Positions 56,632-64,000 of a DNA stretch of 64,000 nt are shown here, piece after piece. The notes beneath the pieces are model-generated. The model saw only the letters and a program-made list of their open reading frames with translations. It made no database searches and was not told the DNA's origin. Each line of letters starts with the position of its first letter. Position 1 is the stretch's first letter. Source of the DNA: Sphingobacteriales bacterium TSM_CSS (GTDB lineage: Bacteria > Bacteroidota > Bacteroidia > Chitinophagales > UBA2359); the NCBI GenBank assembly GCA_002212985.1, contig NBMY01000077.1, positions 26,261 through 90,260 of the forward strand, in the 5' to 3' direction. The position numbers were made by a program, and so were the translations under genes.

Positions 56632-59493
56632 TTAATGGGCTTCCAGCCAGTTGAGACCACTGCCGCTTTCTACCTCAATGGGCACCAGCAACGAGGGCAT
56701 GGCATGTTTCATTTCATACTCCACTAAATTGCGCACGGTGTCTAATTCGGGTTGGTAAACGTCAAATACCAGTTCGTCATGCACCTGCAATACCATTTTA
56801 GATAGCAGGTTTTGCTCTTTCAACCGGCGGTGAATGTTAATCATGGCCACTTTAATTAACTCGGCGGCGGTTCCCTGCAAGGGGGTATTGATGGCGTTGC
56901 GCTCGGCAAAGGAACGCACGGTGCGGTTTTGTGAGTTAATATCTTTCAGATATCGGCGGCGGCCCAACAGGGTTTCGGCGTACCCCTGTTTTCGGGCTTT
57001 TTCTATGGATAAATCCATATACGCTTTTACCCCCGGGTATTGCCTGAAATATTCCTCAATAATAGCTGCCGCCTCGCTGCGGCTAATTCCCAAACGTTGT
57101 GCCAAGCCAAAGGCGGTAATGCCGTAAATAATGCCAAAGTTTACCATTTTTGCTTTGCGGCGCATTTCGGCATCAACCTGTTCAAGCGGTACGTTGTACA
57201 CCCTTGCCGCAGTGGCGCGGTGAATGTCGTGTCCGTCTTTAAAGGCTTGCAACATGGCTGCATCGCCGCTCATGTGAGCCATAAGCCTCAGTTCAATTTG
57301 CGAATAATCTGCCGAGAGCAGAACATACTCGTTGCTTCGTGGTATAAATGCTTTACGTATTTCTTTTCCGCGGTCGGTGCGTATGGGTATGTTTTGCAGG
57401 TTAGGACCGGTTGAGCTGAGGCGTCCGGTGCTGGCCACGGTTTGGTTAAAGGTGGTATGTAAGCGCCCGCTTTTAGGGTTTATAAGCTGGGGTAGTGCAT
57501 CAATATAGGTGCTGCGCAACTTGCTTAGTTCGCGGTAATCCAAGAGCAGAACGGCAATTTTGTGGTTTAGGGCAGCCAGCGCTTGCAGGGTATCTTCATC
57601 GGTGCTGTATTGTCCGGTGGCAGTTTTTCTGCCATCAAAAGGAATTTTAAGCCGTTCAAAAAGTACGGTGCCCAATTGTTTGGGCGAGTCGAGGTTAAAC
57701 TCCATACCGGCAATAGCAAATACTTCCTTTTTAATTTGCTCAATTTCCAGCCCTACTTCCAGCGAATATTTTTTCAGAAATGCCACATCAATGGACACTC
57801 CTTCAAACTCCATATTGGTTAGTACCGAAACAAGGGGCATTTCTACATTGCTGTAGAGGTTATGCAACCCCGATTTTTCTATTACCTCACTAAATTTCAG
57901 ATGAAGTTGCAGGGTAATATCGGCATCTTCGGAAGCATAAGCTGCTACGTTTTCTATGGGCACATCTCTCATACTCAACTGGTTTTTACCCTTTTTGCCT
58001 ATTAAATCTTCAATAGGAACGGGTGTATAGTGCAAGTAAGTTTCGGCCAAAATGGTAAGGTTGTGGCGCAAATCGGGGTCAATGAGGTAGTGTGCTATCA
58101 TGGTATCGTGCAGGGTTCCTTGTACTGCTATGTCGTACCATTTCAAAATAAGGGCATCGTATTTAAGATTTTGGGCAATTTTAACAATAGCTGAATTTTC
58201 ATAAAAAGGCTTAAAAAGTTGCAGCAACCTATGTGCTTCGGTTTGGTTTTCGGGTACGGGCACATACCAGCCGGTATGAGGTTCAAAAGCAAACGATAAG
58301 CCCACCAGTTGGCTGTTGTTGGGGTCTATTCCGGTAGTTTCGGTATCAAAACAAACGGCTTTTTGTTGCAATAGCAAATGCAACAACTGCCGGTGTGCTT
58401 CGGGCGTATTGGCTAACTGGTATTGGTGCGGAGTATTGTTAATATTTTTTCCCTTATCGTTTTGCCGCCCCTGTAGCAGTTCGGCTTGCAAATTGTTGGC
58501 CGGTATGCTTTGTTCAAACAGCGAAAGTTGTTTTTGCGGCGCTTGGTTGGGCGGTTCGGCAGCAGATGCCGGTGGTAACGAGCCGCCTTGGTTTACCTCA
58601 TACGAGTTGCCCAGAATGCGTTTGCCCAAAGTGCGGAACTCCAAATCGGAAAATATATTTGACAACTGCTCGCGGTCGGGTTCTTCCATAATGTACTTGT
58701 CGGGTTCATAGGGTATGGGCACATCGGTAACTATGGTGGCCAATTTTTTGGAGATGATGGCCATTTCTTTTCCGGCTTCTACTTTTTCTTTCAGTTTTCC
58801 GGCTAAGTTGGGGGCATTGTAAAGTACGTTTTCGAGGGTGCCAAATTGTTTAAGCAATGAAATAGCCGTTTTTTCGCCTACACCTTTTATGCCCGGAATG
58901 TTGTCTGAGGCATCGCCCATTAAGCCCAACAGGTCAATCACCTGGTCAACCCGTTCAATATCCCAGCGCTGCAATATTTCGGGGACGCCCAATATTTCTA
59001 CCGGTTTTTGCTGGTAGGCCGGTTTGTAGATAAAAATGTTTTCGCTTACCAACTGCCCAAAATCTTTATCAGGCGTAACCATATAGGTGGTATAGCCGTC
59101 TTTTTCGGCTTTTTTGGCAATGGTTCCTATAATATCATCGGCTTCGTAGCCGTCTAACTGCAAAATGGGTATTTTAAACGCCTCAACAATGCTGTGTATA
59201 TAAGGAATAGAAGTTACAATATCTTCGGGAATTTCCTCGCGGTGGGCTTTGTAAAAATCAAACTCCTGCGAGCGCAGGGTAGCGCCTTTAGAGTCGAAGG
59301 CAATGGCAATATGGGTGGGTTTTTCTTTGGTGAGCAGGTCGTACAGGGTGTTGGTAAAACCCACTATTGCCGATACGTTTAAACCGCGCGAGTTGGTCAT
59401 GGGGCGAGCGCCAAAAGCAAAATAGGCGCGGTAAATAAGGGCAAAGGCATCGAGCAGGTACAGGGTGTGCCGGGGGTCTTTTTTTGCGGGCAT
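56632..59493 (-). CDS. polA: DNA polymerase I
   Basis: This is a 953-residue repair and replication polymerase from ATG 59493. A longer in-frame start at 59646 would add 51 unconserved residues and include the promoter. The N-terminal 5'-3' exonuclease begins YLLDAFALIYRAYFAFGAR and contains DGYEADDIIG and TPDKDF. The 3'-5' exonuclease keeps its acidic residues (FDTETTGID, NLKYD, YASEDADITLQL), so proofreading is probably intact. The polymerase domain has SADYSQIELRLMAH, RRKAKMVNFGIIYG and QVHDELVFDV. The order and length match full PolA. Confidence 0.97.
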   Translation of the reverse strand: MPAKKDPRHTLYLLDAFALIYRAYFAFGARPMTNSRGLNVSAIVGFTNTLYDLLTKEKPTHIAIAFDSKGATLRSQEFDFYKAHREEIPEDIVTSIPYIHSIVEAFKIPILQLDGYEADDIIGTIAKKAEKDGYTTYMVTPDKDFGQLVSENIFIYKPAYQQKPVEILGVPEILQRWDIERVDQVIDLLGLMGDASDNIPGIKGVGEKTAISLLKQFGTLENVLYNAPNLAGKLKEKVEAGKEMAIISKKLATIVTDVPIPYEPDKYIMEEPDREQLSNIFSDLEFRTLGKRILGNSYEVNQGGSLPPASAAEPPNQAPQKQLSLFEQSIPANNLQAELLQGRQNDKGKNINNTPHQYQLANTPEAHRQLLHLLLQQKAVCFDTETTGIDPNNSQLVGLSFAFEPHTGWYVPVPENQTEAHRLLQLFKPFYENSAIVKIAQNLKYDALILKWYDIAVQGTLHDTMIAHYLIDPDLRHNLTILAETYLHYTPVPIEDLIGKKGKNQLSMRDVPIENVAAYASEDADITLQLHLKFSEVIEKSGLHNLYSNVEMPLVSVLTNMEFEGVSIDVAFLKKYSLEVGLEIEQIKKEVFAIAGMEFNLDSPKQLGTVLFERLKIPFDGRKTATGQYSTDEDTLQALAALNHKIAVLLLDYRELSKLRSTYIDALPQLINPKSGRLHTTFNQTVASTGRLSSTGPNLQNIPIRTDRGKEIRKAFIPRSNEYVLLSADYSQIELRLMAHMSGDAAMLQAFKDGHDIHRATAARVYNVPLEQVDAEMRRKAKMVNFGIIYGITAFGLAQRLGISRSEAAAIIEEYFRQYPGVKAYMDLSIEKARKQGYAETLLGRRRYLKDINSQNRTVRSFAERNAINTPLQGTAAELIKVAMINIHRRLKEQNLLSKMVLQVHDELVFDVYQPELDTVRNLVEYEMKHAMPSLLVPIEVESGSGLNWLEAH

Positions 59494-59540
59494 GATGCGT
59501 GTGAGGTAAAAGTAATGGAATAAACACAGCAATGACGGAG

Positions 59541-59570
59541 TAAAGATACAAAAAATGGCGCAGTTGCCAA
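59541..59570 (-). promoter_or_regulatory. Likely polA promoter
   Basis: On the minus strand TTG (59570-59568), a 19-base spacer and TATCTTTA (59548-59541) resemble the consensus except for the final base. It lies about 48 bases before ATG 59493. Confidence 0.5.
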
Positions 59571-59729
59571 CTAACAGCCTCAAAACCGCATTTGGTGTAC
59601 AAAATAGGGCTGCCGATCTTGGGTTTTTACCTCCTAAGTTGCGCATAAATCAGGAAAAAGGGTATAAATTGGCCTCGGCTTAATTTGCCGTTTTATTATT
59701 TACCCTGTACATTCCTTAATTATAAGCTT

Positions 59730-61559
59730 ATGGCGCTCAGCAGATTTTGGTCGGGTATCATTATTATCAGCCTGATAAGTATTTTATTTGCGGTTATTTC
59801 GGGAAAACAATACACATTGGAAAACATTTTAACCGGCAATACTGCCGATGACGACCCCCTGAAAAGGCGGTTGGTTATTACCGAAATTTCCGGCGCATTG
59901 TTGCGCCAACAAGACCCGAAAACCTTTGCCATTTTTGATGCGGTTAAACCCAATGATAAGTTTCAGAAATCGGTTAAAAAAACAACTTTGGCTGTATTTA
60001 CCGCAAGCGCGGCAGATTCGGTGAAAGGTAAAATATTTTATACCAATTATATTGACCTTGGCAACAAGACTTATCCGGGGCAGCAAAACCTGCAGTTTAC
60101 CCAAACCGGCAATTTTTTGGCTACATCCGACAGTTTAAGAAACGCGGTAAACGACCAATTGGCCAACCTTGTTTATTGCAGTACCGATGCCAAAGGCATA
60201 AGGGTTGACAGTATTTACGCCTATGGCAATATAATGAAAGACAGCATATTGCTGCGCCGCTACAACCTGCTGCCCCGCCCTGTACAACCCGAAGACATGT
60301 TGGCACGCCTGCTGAAAGATGACAACCCGCTTATTTGCCGGCGCGATACCGTTTACGACTGGAAAAGCAGCGGCTCTATACAAGTATCGGCCCGAAACCT
60401 GTATGCAGACGGAATTTTAAGCACCTGTAGTTATGTGGTAAACAAATTGTGGATACCATTGCTGGGCATTCTTATATTTTTGTGCGGCTTAATGAACCTG
60501 CTCAAAGAATCGAAAGCCGATGAAAAACTGGCACGCCTGTTATCGCCGTTTTTCCGCAAAATTTTTCCCGAACTGCGGCACGGACATCCGGCATTTAACT
60601 ATATGACGCTTAACTTTGCCGCCAATTTTCTTGGGCTTGACAATGCCGCCACTCCTTTTGGGTTAAAAGCTATGGAAAGTATGCAGGAAGACAACCCCGA
60701 TAAAAACAAGGCCTCCAACTCGCAAATAATGTTTCTTTGCCTTCATGCGGCGGGGTTAACCCTTATACCTACCTCCATAATAGGCTACAGGGCAGTAATG
60801 AACGCCGCCAACCCGGCCGATGTTATGCTGCCTATTATTATTACTTCCTTTATTGGTACTATGGCCGCCCTGCTGTTTGTTAGTATAAAACAGCGCATTA
60901 ACCTGTTTAATAAGCCGGTTGTATTGGTCGTGAGCGCCGCTACCACCCTTTTTGCCCTGTTGTTTTGGTACATTGGCAGCCTTGCCGATATTGAAAAAGC
61001 CCGCTTTACCGGCAACTTAGGTGTTGGTATATTTTTGTTTGTAATTGTGTTTGTAGTATTGTTTGCCAACTGGAAAGAGAAACTATTTACCCAAAACGGC
61101 TCCAATATTTATGCATCATTTATTGAGGGGTCGAAAGAGGGAATTGCCACAGCATTCCGCATATTGCCCTATATGATTGCCATGCTGGTAGCTATTAGCA
61201 TATTTCGCAATTCGGGTTTAATGGACATTATTATGGGCGGGCTTACCAAATTGCTGTCGTTTGTGGGTGTAAGTAAAGAAATCACCAATGCCTTGCCGGT
61301 GGCGTTGCTGCGTCCTTTTAGCGCAGGCGGCGCAAGAGGCTTTATGTTTGATGCCATGCAGCAGTTTGGCGCCGACTCGCTCACGGGCAGGTTGGCCTGC
61401 CTGTTTGAAGGCGCTGCCGAAACCACCTTTTATGTAATAGCCGTGTATTTTGGAGCAGTAAATGTGAAAGATACCCGCTATACGCTGGGCATTATGCTGC
61501 TGGTTGACCTGGTTTGTGTTATTACGGCAACTATTGTTTGCAGTTTCTGGTTTAGGTAG
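59730..61559 (+). CDS. Nucleoside-recognition (SpmA-SpmB fusion-like) membrane protein
   Basis: This is a 609-residue membrane protein starting at ATG 59730. The first helix (about 10-28) is followed by a long periplasmic part (about 30-230) not found in the small SpmA/SpmB proteins. Then come two Gate-type halves: an SpmA-like one with NYMTLNFAANFLGLDNAATPFG and an SpmB-like one with RILPYMIAMLVAISIFRNSG, ALLRPFSAGGARG and GAAETTFYVIAVYFG. Although named after spore maturation proteins, Bacteroidota do not sporulate. The family is probably a transporter of unknown substrate. The start is about 240 bases from the divergent polA start. Confidence 0.85.
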   Translation: MALSRFWSGIIIISLISILFAVISGKQYTLENILTGNTADDDPLKRRLVITEISGALLRQQDPKTFAIFDAVKPNDKFQKSVKKTTLAVFTASAADSVKGKIFYTNYIDLGNKTYPGQQNLQFTQTGNFLATSDSLRNAVNDQLANLVYCSTDAKGIRVDSIYAYGNIMKDSILLRRYNLLPRPVQPEDMLARLLKDDNPLICRRDTVYDWKSSGSIQVSARNLYADGILSTCSYVVNKLWIPLLGILIFLCGLMNLLKESKADEKLARLLSPFFRKIFPELRHGHPAFNYMTLNFAANFLGLDNAATPFGLKAMESMQEDNPDKNKASNSQIMFLCLHAAGLTLIPTSIIGYRAVMNAANPADVMLPIIITSFIGTMAALLFVSIKQRINLFNKPVVLVVSAATTLFALLFWYIGSLADIEKARFTGNLGVGIFLFVIVFVVLFANWKEKLFTQNGSNIYASFIEGSKEGIATAFRILPYMIAMLVAISIFRNSGLMDIIMGGLTKLLSFVGVSKEITNALPVALLRPFSAGGARGFMFDAMQQFGADSLTGRLACLFEGAAETTFYVIAVYFGAVNVKDTRYTLGIMLLVDLVCVITATIVCSFWFR

Positions 61560-61660
61560 AAATAATGATTTTTGAGCACAAATAATTTGGTTTAACGAAG
61601 CACAACCTTATGGTGAAGAATAGGTTACATGACGAGGGTAGAAATATTTTTATACACGCA

Positions 61661-61690
61661 TTGCTTTTTGAAAAGAATGGGTTATTTTTG
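61661..61690 (+). promoter_or_regulatory. Promoter of a gene broken by the ISAs1-type element
   Basis: TTG (61661-61663), 19 bases and TATTTTTG (61683-61690) fit the consensus. They lie just before ATG 61720, the start of a coding fragment cut off by the element. Confidence 0.55.
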
Positions 61691-61719
61691 TAAAAATGAT
61701 TAATTTTGATAACCAAAAA

Positions 61720-61769
61720 ATGAACAACACTATGAAAACGAAAAATTTTTATGTAGATTCCTGCCCCCC
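61720..61769 (+). pseudogene. 5' fragment of the interrupted gene
   Basis: ATG 61720 (or ATG 61732) begins a Lys/Asn-rich start (MNNTMKTKNFYVDSC) that is cut by the insertion element about 50 bases later. A consensus promoter lies upstream. Too short to identify by itself; its position suggests it belonged with the sorting-domain fragment on the far side. Confidence 0.45.
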
Positions 61770-63017
61770 CAGGGCTGACGCATCATAAATATTTTAATAC
61801 TGTATTTCTAAAGCCTGCATCAGCTACGAAGTTAAGCATTTTGGCTTTATAGCTTCTTTCATCTGGTATGCTCTTGTATATTGCCAGTACCATTCTTCGC
61901 AATGCAGCCAGATTGCCAGCACAATTTTTTGCTCTTGAACTACAGTCATCCTCCTGCATGATAACATCTAATACCCAATGTAATTTGTTTTCTATCCCCC
62001 AATGCTGCCTGATTTTATACTGTAATACTGCTGCATTAGCCGCTATAGAACTGATGTAAAAGGACGTTTCTTTACTTTCCTTGTCCCTGATTGTTCGGCT
62101 TCTTTCTATTTTAACAATGCTTTGAATGCCTTCCCACTTTGTAGCTATCGTGTCTGTTTTCTTTACCGGTAAGACACAACATGTTCTTTTTTCTGTTCGA
62201 CCTCTGTTTTTCTCTTCCATTTCATTCACCTCTATAGCTTCCCCTCCCTTAGCAAAAGTGTTCATAATATACGCTTTGGTAAGTTTGTTGTTGCCTTTTA
62301 CTGCAAGGAGGTAATCGGCAGCCCCTGCTCTTATCTTTTTTACAATAGTTGTACTGAGGTTACCGGCATCTGCTATCACTAAGGCATTGCGGATCGAAAG
62401 TTTGTCGAGTAACGCCTCTACCAACTTTTTTTCTTTACCCATGTTATCATCCGACTTCTGACCAATACACATGCCCAATTCATGACAATATGCATTGGCA
62501 ATGAGCGTACAGGTTCTGCCGCCCGCTTTATGGTTAGTCTGTTGTTCTTTTACCGTCGCACTTCTTGCTATTCCTTTTCCATCTATAGAAATTGTCGGTT
62601 GATGGATCGCCTCAACAACTAATTTCCGCTCACCTATCGAGGAGAGCAACTCTTCAAAACACTCCGCAGAAAGCAAAGATATTACCCGATTGAGTGTATC
62701 ATGTGAGGCTATCCCATGCTTAAAAGGGTAATACTCCCGCATCCAATTAAGTTGCAACTCTGCAAATACCTTCATCAGGTACCAAGAGTTCTGACCTGCC
62801 ATTAAGCCGCATAAAACAGTAAAAATAACCTCCGCCAGTGGATAGCGTGTGTTTGTCGTCCTCCGAGGATCTTCAATCTTTGTGAGTTCTTTTGCCAAAA
62901 TAACAATTTCAGCATTCGTAATTATTTCCATGAGCCCGCATACTTGATTAACAATGCGCTAAGATAATATTTCCTAACCAAAAAGAAATAATTGTCAAAT
63001 ATGATGCGTCAGCCCTG
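61770..63017 (-). mobile_element. ISAs1-family insertion sequence, about 1.25 kb
   Basis: A single transposase gene is bounded by terminal inverted repeats. CAGGGCTGACGCATCATA at 61770-61787 matches its reverse complement at 63000-63017. The match extends by two bases outward to 20 bp. The outer flanks are C-rich on the left (61764-61770) and G-rich on the right (63023-63029), and there is no evident direct repeat of target DNA. Confidence 0.88.
61783..62931 (-). CDS. ISAs1-family DDE transposase
   Basis: This is a 382-residue transposase that fills the element, its stop codon lying inside the terminal repeat. The N-terminal region has DPRRTTNTRYPLAEVIF and GIASHDTLNRV, both usual for the family. 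The catalytic acidic residues appear as SIDGKGIARSA, VIADAGN and WGIENKLHWVLD. The reading frame is full length with no disruption, so it may still be active. Confidence 0.92.
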   Translation of the reverse strand: MEIITNAEIVILAKELTKIEDPRRTTNTRYPLAEVIFTVLCGLMAGQNSWYLMKVFAELQLNWMREYYPFKHGIASHDTLNRVISLLSAECFEELLSSIGERKLVVEAIHQPTISIDGKGIARSATVKEQQTNHKAGGRTCTLIANAYCHELGMCIGQKSDDNMGKEKKLVEALLDKLSIRNALVIADAGNLSTTIVKKIRAGAADYLLAVKGNNKLTKAYIMNTFAKGGEAIEVNEMEEKNRGRTEKRTCCVLPVKKTDTIATKWEGIQSIVKIERSRTIRDKESKETSFYISSIAANAAVLQYKIRQHWGIENKLHWVLDVIMQEDDCSSRAKNCAGNLAALRRMVLAIYKSIPDERSYKAKMLNFVADAGFRNTVLKYL

Positions 63018-63286
63018 GGCACGGGGGGGAGCTACAAATATATCCCAATCCTGCCACTACCCACCTCAACATCAGTTACCAAATACCCGCCGCTGTTTTA
63101 CCCTTTGGCGGCGCGGTATGTCATTTGTACAATGCTCTCGGCAGGCAGGTTGCAGAGGGAACTTTACCGGGCAGTTCTGGGGTAGAACAAGTATCGGTAG
63201 CCCACCTGCCGGCGGGTTTGTATTTTTACCGCCTTACCACCCCACAAGGGCAGTATGTAGCATCGGGTAAGGTGGTGGTGGAGTAA
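63018..63286 (+). pseudogene. 3' fragment of a T9SS-secreted protein gene (sorting domain only)
   Basis: The open frame after the element reads LQIYPNPATTHLNISYQI, then GGAVCHLYNALGRQVAEGTL, HLPAGLYFYRLTTPQG and ends GKVVVE at TAA 63284-63286. This is a type A T9SS C-terminal sorting domain, with the YPNP start, LPAG turn and K/V-rich end. It has no start codon or signal, so the gene body has been lost. Confidence 0.8.
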
Positions 63287-63355
63287 CTAAGATTTAATAT
63301 TGCCGTATCTTGTGTGGAATGAATAAATCCTGTTCATCATTTAATCCCAAAAATC

Positions 63356-63448
63356 ATGGTTCAGACAGTATTTTGCGGCATGTACTACTGCCAACTTCTG
63401 CAAAACGGTAAAGTAGTAAGTGTACAAAAATTGGTAGTACTCCACTAA
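63356..63448 (+). pseudogene. Second T9SS sorting-domain scrap
   Basis: A short frame ends GMYYCQLLQNGKVVSVQKLV, then VLH and stop. This matches the last 20-odd residues of T9SS sorting domains. The 70 bases before it (63287-63355) show no intact coding. Confidence 0.6.
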
Positions 63449-63462
63449 GCACTTTCCCCTTT

Positions 63463-63499
63463 AGCCACAGCTCAAAATACGTTTGTGCTGTGGCTTTTC
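63463..63499 (+). terminator. Intrinsic terminator after the second scrap
   Basis: AGCCACAGC (63463-63471) pairs perfectly with GCTGTGGCT (63487-63495), followed by TTTTC. It survives from the lost gene. The remaining bases to 63703 are AT-rich, and I see nothing further in them. Confidence 0.75.
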
Positions 63500-63703
63500 A
63501 TTATTTGTAACTATTTAGGTACTCTTCAGTATTTACAATTTACCCACAGCAAGAACTTGCAAATTTAACAAGCTGTATAAGTACTCGGGAATTTTGGGCT
63601 GGTTATTTGAGTGGTATAAGGATATTTCTGGTTGCTGAAAAAAAAGTTGCCCAAAGTTGCACCATTATTTTCAAAAAAGTCGAAATTTGGAAAAAAAAGT
63701 CAG

Positions 63704-64000
63704 ATGGAAATAAAACTGCCCGATACGATAGAAGCCTGCCATGAGTTGATAGGAGAACTGATGGCAGTTATTACGGGACTAGAAAATCGGGTAAGAGACT
63801 TGGAGCGCAGGTTGGGTCAGAACAGTGGCAACAGTCACCGCCCGCCATCGTCAGATGGTTTTAAGAAAAAGGCTGCCCTTGTTGGCAAGCAACACAAGCG
63901 CGGGGGGCAGCAAGGTCATAAAGGCAATACCCTCAAAATGGTGGAGCAACCCGATACAGTGGTTGTTTTAAAAGCGGAGGTTTGTGCCGGTTGCGGAAAG
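63704..64000 (+). CDS. IS66-like transposase, N-terminal part, runs off the window
   Basis: The first 99 residues are visible. A coiled-coil-like leader (LENRVRDLERRLGQNSGNSH) is followed by RPPSSDG and a basic GGQQGHKGN segment, then a CxxC half of a zinc finger (VCAGCGK) at the edge. This order is typical of IS66-type transposases with a DUF6444-like start. The left inverted repeat was not found, and the C-terminal catalytic part lies outside the window. Confidence 0.85.
   Translation, partial: MEIKLPDTIEACHELIGELMAVITGLENRVRDLERRLGQNSGNSHRPPSSDGFKKKAALVGKQHKRGGQQGHKGNTLKMVEQPDTVVVLKAEVCAGCGK

Noticed and set aside
62992..63270. A 92-residue plus-strand frame at the right end of the insertion element.
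   Set aside because: The neighbouring frame carries a clear T9SS sorting domain, so this one is a shadow.
1..64000. tRNA, rRNA, riboswitch or phage genes.
   Set aside because: None was recognised by reading the gaps. A covariance-model search was not possible, so a missed small RNA cannot be excluded.

Overview
The window reads as a chromosomal contig from a Bacteroidota member, probably near the Chitinophagales/Saprospirales. The evidence is several C-terminal sorting domains of the type IX secretion system (T9SS), SprB-like and HYR-like adhesin repeats, a TonB-dependent receptor with an N-terminal carboxypeptidase-like domain, a DUF4296 lipoprotein, a LytS-type kinase with a beta-propeller sensor, and promoters of the Bacteroidota form (TTTG, about 19-21 bases, TAnnTTTG). 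The exact taxon cannot be told by reading alone.

Layout. 1-9 kb holds housekeeping and envelope genes: a partial proline-catabolic P5C dehydrogenase, a Wzz-like chain-length protein, small conserved proteins, a DUF4296 lipoprotein, a retropepsin-like/PDZ protein, a thioredoxin-fold protein, a Cys/Lys-rich repeat protein and a membrane-anchored subtilase with a DUF697/SHOCT partner. 9.1-9.6 kb is a decayed redoxin/haem/Cu-monooxygenase-type gene. 9.8-18 kb is an envelope-biogenesis cluster: CoA-transferase, OstA/LptA-like protein, MlaD-like MCE protein and peptidoglycan amidase on the minus strand, divergent from lptD. A 22-bp tandem array follows lptD.

18.7-42.2 kb is the most distinctive part. 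It has a small secreted SprB-like protein, a TMTC/PMT-like membrane glycosyltransferase with TPRs, a giant mosaic adhesin (about 4,550 + 600 residues, split by an apparent 2-nt deletion inside a recent 268/270-bp duplication), and a 1,427-residue HYR/Ig adhesin with a T9SS sorting domain. The proposal that these form one surface fibre and glycosylation system is an inference from gene order and composition.

42.5-61.6 kb holds a PAP2 phosphatase, a TonB receptor followed by a secreted Cu-monooxygenase-like protein, an M61 peptidase fused to an NTF2-like domain, a prohibitin-like protein, an orphan propeller histidine kinase, an ECF-type sigma factor, a small Lys-rich protein, meaB, a TatA-type protein, polA and a SpmA-SpmB-type fusion. 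61.7-64 kb is a mobile-element zone: an ISAs1-type element with 20-bp terminal inverted repeats sits in the wreck of a T9SS-secreted gene, a second sorting-domain scrap follows, and an IS66-type transposase runs off the end. No rRNA, tRNA or CRISPR array was recognised.
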